In this document: in pieces, positions 17,047 to 25,369 of the stretch
Position numbering within the stretch: position 1 is the first letter of the stretch
Layout of the letters: every line of letters begins with the position of its first letter
Origin: Gloeothece verrucosa PCC 7822
GTDB lineage: Bacteria > Cyanobacteriota > Cyanobacteriia > Cyanobacteriales > Microcystaceae
Reading direction: 5' to 3'
DNA: 64,000 nucleotides
NCBI RefSeq assembly: GCF_000147335.1
Contig: NC_014501.1
Span: 5,758,501 to 5,822,500, forward strand
Notes under the pieces: model-generated
What the model was told of the DNA's origin: nothing
Databases searched by the model: none
The model's input: the letters and a program-made list of their open reading frames with translations, nothing else
Made by a program: the position numbers and the translations under genes

Positions 17047-19128
17047 ATGGTATCAACTCACTCCAATTTTAACTATCCCCTTGCCCGCAAAGACAATCAA
17101 GTAGACTCTTATCACGGTGTTGAAGTTTCTGATCCTTATCGATGGCTTGAAGACCCCGATTCAGAAGAAACTCGTGCTTGGGTAGAAGCAGAAAATCAGG
17201 TGACATTTGCCTATTTAGCGCAAATTTCTGCCCGTGATCAGATTAAAGAACGTCTGACGAAACTTTGGGATTATGAAAAATATAGTGTGCCCTTTAAACA
17301 GGGTGAGCGTTATTTTTATTTTAAAAATGATGGGCTACAAAATCAAAGTGTTCTCTATACTTTACAGTCTTTAGATGATACGCCGCGAGTTTTATTAGAC
17401 CCGAATACTTTTTCAGAAGATGGCACGGTTGCTCTGTCGGGATTAGCCGTTAGTGAAAACGGAAATTTGCTGGCTTATGGGTTATCAACTTCGGGGTCAG
17501 ATTGGATAGAATGGAAAGTTAAAGATATTGAAAGCGGCGAAGATTTAGCCGATCATCTCAAATGGGTGAAGTTTTCCGGTGCGGCATGGACTCACGACAA
17601 TCAAGGTTTTTTCTATAGCCGCTACAATGAACCGAATGAAAAAACTAAGTTAGAAGACCTTAATTATTTTCAAAAGCTTTATTATCATCGTTTAGGAACT
17701 CCTCAATCTGAAGATCTTCTCATTTATGAACGTCGAGATCAAAAAGAATGGGGATTTAATGGAGGAGTGACAGAAGATGGACGCTATTTAATTATTAGTG
17801 TCTGGAAAGGGACTGAGCAGAAAAACTTAATTTTTTATAAAGATTTACAAAATGCCGAGGCCAACGTTATTGAGTTAATTAATGAGTTTGAAGCCAATTA
17901 TAGTGTAATTGATCATGAAGGCTCAATTTTTTGGTTACAGACGGATTTAATGGCACCTAAAGGTCGGGTAATTGCTATTGATATTAATAACCCAGATAAA
18001 AACCATTGGCAAGAAATTATCCCCGAAACAGAAGACACGCTTCAATCAGTGGGCCTTCTCAATAATCAATTTGTGGTAGAGTATCTCAAAGATGCCCATA
18101 GCTCGATTAAAATTTTTAACTTAGATGGGTCATTGGTGCGAGAGGTAGAATTACCCGGACTCGGAAGTGTAGGCGGATTCAACGGAAAGCGCTACGATAC
18201 AGAAACTTTTTATATGTTTACCGGCTTTACCATGCCCTCCACTATTTATCGTTATGATCTCATTAGTGGAAAAAGTACCCTGTTTCGTCAGCCGCAGGTA
18301 GACTTTAACCCGGATGATTATGTGACTGAACAAGTTTTTTATAGCAGTAAAGATGGGACAAAAATCCCCATGTTTATTACTCATAAAAAAGGATTAGTGC
18401 TAGATGGGAATAACCCCACTTATCTCTACGCTTATGGCGGCTTTAATGTTTCGATAACGCCGAATTTTTCGGTTAGTAATGTTGTCTGGATGGAGATGGG
18501 AGGGGTTTATGCTGTGCCTAATTTACGAGGGGGCGGCGAATATGGCGAAGAATGGCATCAAGCCGGTATGAAGTTAAAAAAACAAACGGTTTTTGAGGAT
18601 TTTATTGCCGCCGCCGAATGGTTAATTGAAAATAACTATACCTCATCGGAAAAACTCGCTATTGGTGGGGGAAGTAATGGCGGCTTATTGGTGGGTGCTT
18701 GTATGACACAACGCCCAGATTTATTTGCGGCGGCTTTACCTTCTGTAGGGGTGATGGATATGCTACGCTTTCATAAATTTACCATTGGTTGGGCTTGGTG
18801 TTCTGAATATGGTTCGCCGGAAAATGAGGAAGAATTTAAAGTTCTTTATGCCTATTCTCCTTTACATAATCTCAAACCGGGTACAACTTATCCCTCTACT
18901 ATGATAACCACTGCTGATCATGATGACCGGGTGGTGCCGGCCCATAGTTTTAAATTTGCGGCAGCTTTGCAAGCGTCTCATCAAGGAGAAAACCCGGTCT
19001 TAATTCGCATTGAAACTAAAGCCGGACATGGTGCCGGTAAACCCACTGCGAAAATGATTGAAGAAGTGGCTGATAAATGGGCGTTTTTGGCGGCTACACT
19101 CAAAATGAATGGTTTAGGTAAAGGTTAA
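17047..19128 (+). CDS. Prolyl oligopeptidase (S9A)
   Basis: Cytosolic serine peptidase that cuts short peptides after proline. The N-terminal seven-bladed propeller begins at DPYRWLEDPDSEETRAWVEAEN. The C-terminal alpha/beta hydrolase domain has LAIGGGSNGGLLVGA with Ser543, ADHDDRVVPAHS with Asp626/627, and AGHGAGKP with His661. Length 693 aa is typical and no signal peptide is seen. The gene is divergent from menG with 95 bases between and appears monocistronic. Confidence 0.94.
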   Translation: MVSTHSNFNYPLARKDNQVDSYHGVEVSDPYRWLEDPDSEETRAWVEAENQVTFAYLAQISARDQIKERLTKLWDYEKYSVPFKQGERYFYFKNDGLQNQSVLYTLQSLDDTPRVLLDPNTFSEDGTVALSGLAVSENGNLLAYGLSTSGSDWIEWKVKDIESGEDLADHLKWVKFSGAAWTHDNQGFFYSRYNEPNEKTKLEDLNYFQKLYYHRLGTPQSEDLLIYERRDQKEWGFNGGVTEDGRYLIISVWKGTEQKNLIFYKDLQNAEANVIELINEFEANYSVIDHEGSIFWLQTDLMAPKGRVIAIDINNPDKNHWQEIIPETEDTLQSVGLLNNQFVVEYLKDAHSSIKIFNLDGSLVREVELPGLGSVGGFNGKRYDTETFYMFTGFTMPSTIYRYDLISGKSTLFRQPQVDFNPDDYVTEQVFYSSKDGTKIPMFITHKKGLVLDGNNPTYLYAYGGFNVSITPNFSVSNVVWMEMGGVYAVPNLRGGGEYGEEWHQAGMKLKKQTVFEDFIAAAEWLIENNYTSSEKLAIGGGSNGGLLVGACMTQRPDLFAAALPSVGVMDMLRFHKFTIGWAWCSEYGSPENEEEFKVLYAYSPLHNLKPGTTYPSTMITTADHDDRVVPAHSFKFAAALQASHQGENPVLIRIETKAGHGAGKPTAKMIEEVADKWAFLAATLKMNGLGKG

Positions 19129-19151
19129 AAGGAAAATTCGTCGGGTAGGTG

Positions 19152-19202
19152 AGGCGGCTTTAACTTTTGATACCCAAGGATAAATGACTTTGCCGCCCTA
19201 AC
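19152..19202. repeat. Diverged intergenic direct repeat, copy A
   Basis: The stretch beginning AGGCGGCTTTAACTTTTGA resembles 19709-19760 (AGGCGGCATTTAACTCTTGA...), at roughly three quarters identity by eye over about 50 bases. The two copies flank the small membrane protein gene at 19283-19618. Confidence 0.3.
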
Positions 19203-19282
19203 TTCTGCTTTGAGAGACCCTCTTTTAAATAATTGGAATAAAGGTAGAGTAACACTTTTAAAAGATGCGACTACAATTATCA

Positions 19283-19618
19283 TTAAAGATTAAGACGACC
19301 GGTAGTTAATAACTGATAACCTCCCATAAAACAGGCTATAGATAGACAAAACTCCCACAAGCTTGTAGGATTGAGAATGGCACGACTACTAATAAACACC
19401 AATAAAATTCCGATTAATAAAGACATCCACCCTACACTTTTAACCCCAGAGGGAAAGAAAAACAAGGCGACAATACCCCCTGTTAAAAATAGGATAGAAC
19501 CATCTGCGGCAATGCCGCGCCACCAATAGGGTGATACATTGGTGGTAAAGTAAATATTTTGTCCGAGTAAATATATTCCAAGCAATAGCAAAGCTAAACC
19601 AATTAATCTAAATAGCAT
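19283..19618 (-). CDS. Small membrane protein, 111 aa
   Basis: No named family recognised. Four hydrophobic segments are visible: LFRLIGLALLLLGIYLLGQ, ADGSILFLTGGIVALFFF, VGWMSLLIGILLVFISS and a last one near FCLSIACFMGGYQLL. The likely start is the ATG at 19618 (MLFRLIG...); an upstream in-frame start at 19717 would add a poor 33-residue extension. It is probably an inner or thylakoid membrane protein of the lineage. Diverged repeats lie on both sides. Confidence 0.6.
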   Translation of the reverse strand: MLFRLIGLALLLLGIYLLGQNIYFTTNVSPYWWRGIAADGSILFLTGGIVALFFFPSGVKSVGWMSLLIGILLVFISSRAILNPTSLWEFCLSIACFMGGYQLLTTGRLNL

Positions 19619-19708
19619 TTCTTCCTCTATCTCCAGTGGGATGATATTTAATAACGATATAACTAGAATACCCTTTTTTTTGAGTAAAGTTGTCATCGCT
19701 TGTGGGTT

Positions 19709-19760
19709 AGGCGGCATTTAACTCTTGACACCTAACGATGAATTACTCATCCCCCGTAAC
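19709..19760. repeat. Diverged intergenic direct repeat, copy B
   Basis: Partner of 19152-19202. The shared features are AGGCGGC, TTTAACT, TTGA-ACC and a terminal TAAC. Origin unknown. Confidence 0.3.
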
Positions 19761-19856
19761 CCATCATCCCAATTTTGGCTAATCCTTTGTGGTGGGTTAA
19801 AAACGCCCATTAACTCATCGGTTTATCCTTAAAATTATCGTTACGTCTAACCCATT

Positions 19857-20507
19857 CTACGAACTAATCTCCTCTAAATCTTGAAATTTTTTTGACCATA
19901 ACTTAGGAAAAATTAAGCCAGAATTAGCTTTATAATTTTCAAATTCTGGATAACGAGAAAGAGACTGATCTTTTTTTAACATATTCGGTATCCATACCAT
20001 AGCCACCATAAATCCTAGGATGAGAAAAGGAAGCCAATGTTGAGCTAACATAGCAAAGCTAATATAAATACAAGCTTCTCCTAAATAATTTGGATTTCGA
20101 CAACGGGCAAAAAAGCCTTCGGTAATTAATCCAGATTTGTATTTAAGAGTATAATATTTCTGAGCATCGCTGCCATAGTGAAGAAAAATTCCAAGAAGAT
20201 TTAATGAAATAGCAGCAGCCATTAAAGGAAGTGAAGGTTCAGAACGGGTGCTAATTAATATAAAAGGGGCAACCCAGAATAAACTCAACAGCAAAAAGGT
20301 AATAATAGCTAACCCAAATGAGAGTTCTTATTCCCATTTTTTATCGGGATATAATTGATCCTTTAATAACCATAATATCCCATAAGTTCCATGTAAAGCA
20401 AGATAAACCCAAGCTCCAAGATTATAATTTTGATAAATAGCCATTAAAGCTAGGATAAATACAAAAGTAAGTCCCTTGTGAAGGTTAATAGAATGTTTAG
20501 CTTTCAT
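19857..20507 (-). pseudogene. Isoprenylcysteine-methyltransferase-like membrane protein, interrupted by in-frame TAA
   Basis: Two open segments in the same frame are separated by one TAA at 20328-20330. The first (20507 to 20331) ends LLKDQLYPDKKWE. After the stop the frame reads ELSFGLAIITFLLLSL, then continues through AQKYYTLKYKSGLITEGFFARCRNPNYLGE to the end at 19857. The NPNYLGE block and membrane helices are typical of the ICMT/DUF1295-like methyltransferase fold. Joined, the protein would be about 216 aa, a normal size. An ATG within about 35 bases after the TAA is lacking; the next in-frame ATG falls well inside the domain. It is either a recent nonsense mutation, a base-call error, or read-through. 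Confidence 0.75.
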
Positions 20508-20517
20508 AAATGGATTG

Positions 20518-21162
20518 TCAAATAGATTTTTGTCCAACAATTGTTGGAGGATTGACCATTAAGGATAACTGGCTTAATTGCAAAGTTAACATCGGTTGAC
20601 TCAATTTTAACTGATAAAAAGGGCTTTGGGGAGGAATTTCTAAGTGACCTTCCACTAGACCAATATGAGACTTAAATGTACTACTAAAATATAGTAAATC
20701 AGTTTCTAAACCGCCAAAACTTTCGCCGCTCAATTGCTGCCGCCATCCAGTGGATAGATTAAAAAAACCTTTCTGATGACGAAAATGACAAAGCTGGCGA
20801 TGATTTTGAGAAATACTTACGCCCTGATTATCCCAGGTAAATTGAGCCAATTCTTTAGGTAAACCCCAAATTTCTCGGCCACCGGATACCGAGTCCTGAT
20901 GATCAACGTAAATATGAGAAATGATACTGCCAACTTTTTCCTGATAACGAACGAATGCCGGCACAACAATTAATTCATTGTATTCTAAAACCGAGCCGCC
21001 TTGATAATTAGCAAAATATACACCCCCTAGGGTTTTTCCTGGCCAAACTGAAATAATCTCTAATTCAGAAGGAATAAAAGATCGGCTCACGTCGATATCC
21101 ACTAAATAAACGCTTAAAAAAGCATATCCTTCTAATGTCCAAGGTGCGAGAGGATAAGTCAT
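20518..21162 (-). CDS. Acetoacetate decarboxylase family protein
   Basis: The segment VSGGREIWGLPKELAQFTW contains the lysine that forms the Schiff base in acetoacetate decarboxylases (pattern E-x-x-G-x-P-K-x-x-A). VYFANYQGGSVLEYNELIVVPAFV corresponds to the conserved Glu-bearing strand. The true substrate in cyanobacteria is not known; many members of this superfamily act on other keto acids. The likely start is ATG at 21162 (MTYPLAPW), giving 214 aa; the earlier start at 21204 adds 14 residues. It is followed after 10 bases by the interrupted methyltransferase gene, probably one transcript. Confidence 0.78.
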   Translation of the reverse strand: MTYPLAPWTLEGYAFLSVYLVDIDVSRSFIPSELEIISVWPGKTLGGVYFANYQGGSVLEYNELIVVPAFVRYQEKVGSIISHIYVDHQDSVSGGREIWGLPKELAQFTWDNQGVSISQNHRQLCHFRHQKGFFNLSTGWRQQLSGESFGGLETDLLYFSSTFKSHIGLVEGHLEIPPQSPFYQLKLSQPMLTLQLSQLSLMVNPPTIVGQKSI

Positions 21163-21192
21163 ATTATTCAATATAGTTGATAATTGTATTCT

Positions 21193-21220
21193 AAAAAAAA
21201 ACACAGGTACTAGACCTGTG
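21193..21220 (-). terminator. Rho-independent terminator of rpoC2
   Basis: On the minus strand CACAGGT-CTAGT-ACCTGTG is followed by a run of nine U. The 7-bp perfect stem lies about 48 bases past the rpoC2 stop codon and ahead of the decarboxylase-family gene. Confidence 0.8.
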
Positions 21221-21268
21221 CTAATAGTGATAAAGATGAGAATAATTGTGTCTATTTAGACAAAAATT

Positions 21269-24200
21269 TTAATCTTCATCATCAGAAAAATCATCAAAAT
21301 CATCCTCATCATAACCATCATCGGTAGCAAAGAGGTCCCCATCAAACTCATCTTCATCGAGATCATCGCCCTCAGTATAAGCGCGAGCAATATGATCATC
21401 GAGAATCATATCCCCATCATCCTCTAAGTCTTTGACTAATAACCGAGATGAACCTGTATCATAAGGAGACATCCTTGGACTATAATCTTCAACCGCCTCT
21501 ACAGGGGTTAATCCTTGGGGTTCACTATGAATAAACCCAGTCCCTGCCGGAATCAAGCGCCCAATAATCACATTCTCCTTAAGTCCTCGTAACCAATCAG
21601 ACTTGCCTTCAATAGCCGCCTCTGTCAGCACCCGAGTGGTCTCTTGGAAAGAAGCCGCACTAATAAAGCTATCCGTATTCAGCGACGCTTTCGTAATCCC
21701 CAACAACACAGGAGTATAACGGGCCGGCGCACCTCCAGTAATGGCCATGGCCTCATTCACTTGCTCAACTTGGCGCAACTCCACCAACTCACCCGGTAAC
21801 ATAGTGGTATCACCCCCATCATCTATGCGTACCTTAGAAGTCATCTGCCGCACAATCACCTCAATATGTTTATCAGAAATATCAATCCCCTGAGACTGAT
21901 AAACCGACTGCACCTGCGCCACCAAAAACAACTGAGCTTTTTCCAAACCAATCAAAGCCGCCTCATAAACCCCCTTAATATCCACATACATATTAAAGAA
22001 GACTTCCAAGATCTCATGAGGATTAGCCGGCCCATCCGTCAAAGGTTGCCCCGCCGTCACCTGTTGCCCATCGCTGACAATAACATTTTGTCCGGGTAAG
22101 ATCGGATATTCAGTGATCGTTCCGTCCTCCTCAATCACCTTGACATCCACACTCTCATCTTCCCAATATTCTACCTGAGCGGTTCCGGGCTTACGCGACA
22201 GCACACAAGCTTCCTTCGGTTTGCGAGCCTCTAAAAGCTCCTCAATACGCGGCAAACCTTGAATAATATCCCCAGTTTTCGCCCGTTCAAACACCAGCAG
22301 CACCAGGTTATCCCCCCGTTGCACCAAATCGCCATCATCGATGTGTAAAATGGCACCGGCAGACACCCGATAAGGACGGGCTATGCGTAGGGTAATTTCA
22401 TACTCTGACTCTTTTTTCTCAATAGAAATAACCTGGCCTGATTCTTCTATTTGATAATCTGAGGCAATTTCTGTGCCGGCCACCACCAAATCATTAAAAC
22501 TAACCGATGGTTTAGACGGTACCGTCACTTGCTTAAGGTCTGAATCTCTGACGATCAAAATGCGGCGAATAGCTTCTATGCCGCTTTTAATCCCTCGCAC
22601 TTGTCCGGCTTCTTTACATTGGATTTCTGTACGGGCCACTACCGCACCAGTGGGAATCTCATCGCCATCTTGAACTAAGACGCGAGTTTGAACACTGCCG
22701 CCTAGGGGGTCAATTTCTGTTTCTCTGCGCAGCACGAGGGTTTCTAAAATGACCAACTGTAGCCGCTCTTGGCCATCATTTTCATCGGCTTTTAACTCAA
22801 TATCTGCGGCAATATTGCTGGCTACAGAATCGGTTTCCTCGTTGCCAATTTCTAAGACCAATTGAGTGCTAAGTAACTGACAGCCATCGACGGATTTTAC
22901 CCGTTCTCCATCTTTAAAATAGAGACGTTGTACTGAGCGCAATTCAATGGAGCGCCCGCCTTCTTGATTAATAGAACCTTGAGAAGGGGCCGCCGGTTCA
23001 TCATAAACCGTAAATTCTTCGACCGGACGCAGTAATAAGCCCAATCCTTCGGTGCTTTCTATCCATTCAGCTTGGCGCAGTTCGCTGGTGACTATGCCGG
23101 GTAATACCTCTGTTCCTGGAGCGACGATTTGTCCGTTTTCTATGCCCACTTCATCGGGGTCTAAATCGAGATGAAGTTCTCCAGGTTTAATAATAATTTC
23201 CCGCAAAATGTCATTTTTCTGAATCACTTCTACTACGCCGGAGGATTGACAATAAATGTCTTTTACCACTTCTTCACCGGCTTCGACATACTGTCCATCT
23301 TCTACTTGTAGCAGAGAAATATCTTTATTCACCTCATGAGTTTCTTCAGGTATCCAAAGAATGGTACCTCCTTGCACCACTTCATAACCGATTTTACGAT
23401 TTCCCCGAGCCACATCAACCCCGGCATATTTAATCACGCCGCCAGTTTTAGTGGTATAGCGATCGTCGATCAACTCCGCCACTACCGCATGATTTTGAAC
23501 TTTAGTGCCTGGGGTCGCTTTGAGTAAAAATCGCTGTCCATCAGTGGTGTAAATAACATATTGATCGCGCCCGGCGCTACTTTCAATTTTTACCTGAGCT
23601 TGATCCAACAATACCGAAGCAGTGACAATGTCAATTTCGCGGCTATTGGGGTCAAAGCGCACTACACCCCCATTGGCCGAGACTAACTTTGTTTCTGCTA
23701 AAACGCTGCCCACTTCTACCTTATCGCCATTAGCCACCACCGGCTCGGCCCCTGGGGGTAAATTATAGACTTCGCCGGATAATACCCACAATAAGCCGCC
23801 TCTTTGAGCGATACGGGTAGTATTTCCTTGACGGTCGGTTTTTTCTTCTGGCACCACATTGGCAAAAACTACCTCGCCGGCTAAATCTGTGGCTACATCT
23901 TTAGTGGCTTTTTCTGTAGAGCGTTGAACTTTTGCACTGGTGACTTCGGCCAGAAGATGTCCTTTTTCGACTTGCTGCCCATCTTCGACAAATATCAGTG
24001 AGCCGGGGGTCAGGGAGAAGCTGATCGGAGTTTTTTCTCCAGCTACAATTAGTTCTAGGTCGCCAGCGACTTCCACCTGTTCGCGTTCTTCTCCGTGACG
24101 GGTACGGACTCGACGGGTACTAATCCCTTTTAAGCTAATGGTTCCGTCTTGGCTGGCTTTTACCTGACGGGCGACTTCGCCGGTAAATACCCCGCCTGTG

Positions 24201-25195
24201 TGGAAGGTCCGCATGGTTAATTGTGTACCGGGTTCCCCAATGGATTGAGCGGCAATAATTCCCACTGCTTCGCCTAAATCTACTAGATAGCTGTGGGCTA
24301 GACTCCAACCATAGCATTTTTGGCACACCGAGCGCACGGCTTCACAAGTGAGGGGAGAACGGACTTTTACGCGCTCTACTTGCTTACCAATAAAGATGGA
24401 GGTATCGTCGTCTATTTCGTCATTTCTCTGAGCGATGATTTTGCCATCTACCACGACATCTTCGGCTAAAGTTCGTCCCATTAGGCGGTCAGACAGGGGT
24501 ATTAAAACGCGGTCCCCGTCTTTCATCGGTTCTACTACAATGCACCGGTTAGTGCCACAATCATGCTCGCGCACAATCACATCTTGAGCGACATCCACCA
24601 GACGACGGGTGAGATATCCACTATCTGCCGTTCGCAGGGCGGTGTCTACTAAGCCTTTACGCGCCCCATAAGAGGAGATGACGTATTCAGTTACGGTTAA
24701 CCCTTCGCGGAAGTTGGTTTTAATGGGTAAGTCAATAATTTCCCCTTGAGGGTCTGCCATTAGGCCCCGCATCCCGACTAACTGCCGCACTTGGCTCATG
24801 TTTCCCCGTGCCCCAGAAAAAGCCATCATATACACTGAATTGAGGGGATCTGTGCGGCGGAAGTTACTGACTACTTCATCTTTGAGTTGCTCTGAGGTGC
24901 TATTCCAGGTATCGATCACTTTTTGAAAGCGTTCTACTTCTGTGATTTCGCCTCGGGCATAACGTTGCTCGGTGATGCGAATTTCTTGTTCGGCGCTTTC
25001 GAGCATTTTCCGTTTAGCGGGCGGCACGGTCAGGTCTTCGACGCTGATAGAAACACCGGCTTTTGTGGCAAAACGAAAGCCGAGATTTTTCAGTTCATCA
25101 GCTAATTGAGCGCAACGGGCAGAACCTTGTTCGCGGAATATTCTGGCGATGAGTTTTTTTAAGCGTCCTTTATCGACAATGTAATTGTAGAACAT
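21269..25195 (-). CDS. rpoC2: RNA polymerase beta' subunit, C-terminal part
   Basis: Cyanobacterial RNA polymerase splits beta' into gamma (RpoC1) and this subunit. The zinc site uses C213, C284, C291 and C294 (DCGTNRC ... CEAVRSVCQKCYG). GIIAAQSIGEPGTQLTMRTFHTGGV at about 312-336 is the trigger-loop region. It is followed by the very long cyanobacterial insertion SI3, a chain of sandwich-barrel hybrid motifs, up to about residue 970. The rest of the catalytic C-terminus resumes at RAKTGDIIQGLPRIEELLEARKPKE. The tail is an acidic stretch rich in D and E. Length 1308 aa is normal. rpoB precedes it, but no rpoC1 lies between. Confidence 0.97.
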   Translation of the reverse strand: MFYNYIVDKGRLKKLIARIFREQGSARCAQLADELKNLGFRFATKAGVSISVEDLTVPPAKRKMLESAEQEIRITEQRYARGEITEVERFQKVIDTWNSTSEQLKDEVVSNFRRTDPLNSVYMMAFSGARGNMSQVRQLVGMRGLMADPQGEIIDLPIKTNFREGLTVTEYVISSYGARKGLVDTALRTADSGYLTRRLVDVAQDVIVREHDCGTNRCIVVEPMKDGDRVLIPLSDRLMGRTLAEDVVVDGKIIAQRNDEIDDDTSIFIGKQVERVKVRSPLTCEAVRSVCQKCYGWSLAHSYLVDLGEAVGIIAAQSIGEPGTQLTMRTFHTGGVFTGEVARQVKASQDGTISLKGISTRRVRTRHGEEREQVEVAGDLELIVAGEKTPISFSLTPGSLIFVEDGQQVEKGHLLAEVTSAKVQRSTEKATKDVATDLAGEVVFANVVPEEKTDRQGNTTRIAQRGGLLWVLSGEVYNLPPGAEPVVANGDKVEVGSVLAETKLVSANGGVVRFDPNSREIDIVTASVLLDQAQVKIESSAGRDQYVIYTTDGQRFLLKATPGTKVQNHAVVAELIDDRYTTKTGGVIKYAGVDVARGNRKIGYEVVQGGTILWIPEETHEVNKDISLLQVEDGQYVEAGEEVVKDIYCQSSGVVEVIQKNDILREIIIKPGELHLDLDPDEVGIENGQIVAPGTEVLPGIVTSELRQAEWIESTEGLGLLLRPVEEFTVYDEPAAPSQGSINQEGGRSIELRSVQRLYFKDGERVKSVDGCQLLSTQLVLEIGNEETDSVASNIAADIELKADENDGQERLQLVILETLVLRRETEIDPLGGSVQTRVLVQDGDEIPTGAVVARTEIQCKEAGQVRGIKSGIEAIRRILIVRDSDLKQVTVPSKPSVSFNDLVVAGTEIASDYQIEESGQVISIEKKESEYEITLRIARPYRVSAGAILHIDDGDLVQRGDNLVLLVFERAKTGDIIQGLPRIEELLEARKPKEACVLSRKPGTAQVEYWEDESVDVKVIEEDGTITEYPILPGQNVIVSDGQQVTAGQPLTDGPANPHEILEVFFNMYVDIKGVYEAALIGLEKAQLFLVAQVQSVYQSQGIDISDKHIEVIVRQMTSKVRIDDGGDTTMLPGELVELRQVEQVNEAMAITGGAPARYTPVLLGITKASLNTDSFISAASFQETTRVLTEAAIEGKSDWLRGLKENVIIGRLIPAGTGFIHSEPQGLTPVEAVEDYSPRMSPYDTGSSRLLVKDLEDDGDMILDDHIARAYTEGDDLDEDEFDGDLFATDDGYDEDDFDDFSDDED

Positions 25196-25227
25196 CTTTT
25201 TTTCGGTTAACAGTTAACAGTTAAGTT

Positions 25228-25269
25228 ATTAGTCATTAGTCGTTAGTCATTAGTCGTTAGTCGTTAGTC
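25228..25269. repeat. Heptanucleotide tandem repeat, six units of RTTAGTC
   Basis: Six perfect 7-base units, ATTAGTC or GTTAGTC, lie head to tail in the rpoB-rpoC2 spacer. This is like the short tandemly repeated repetitive (STRR) heptamers known in cyanobacteria. A second block at 25335-25369 is close to their reverse complement. Confidence 0.85.
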
Positions 25270-25334
25270 GGAGCGTTATTAGTTATTGGTTATAAGCAAA
25301 GGGATTATGTAAGATGAAATCCTCTTTACGCGCG

Positions 25335-25369
25335 GACTATTGACTATTGACTATTGACTAAGGACTAAT
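25335..25369. repeat. Heptanucleotide tandem repeat, five units of GACTA(T/A)N
   Basis: Three GACTATT units are followed by GACTAAG and GACTAAT. The unit is near the reverse complement of the block at 25228-25269, so the two arrays can pair over much of the rpoB-rpoC2 spacer. The array ends at the rpoB stop codon. Confidence 0.8.

Noticed and set aside
25228..25369. Regular repeats that could be taken for a CRISPR array
   Set aside because: The units are 7 bases long, directly tandem, with no unique spacers and no cas genes.
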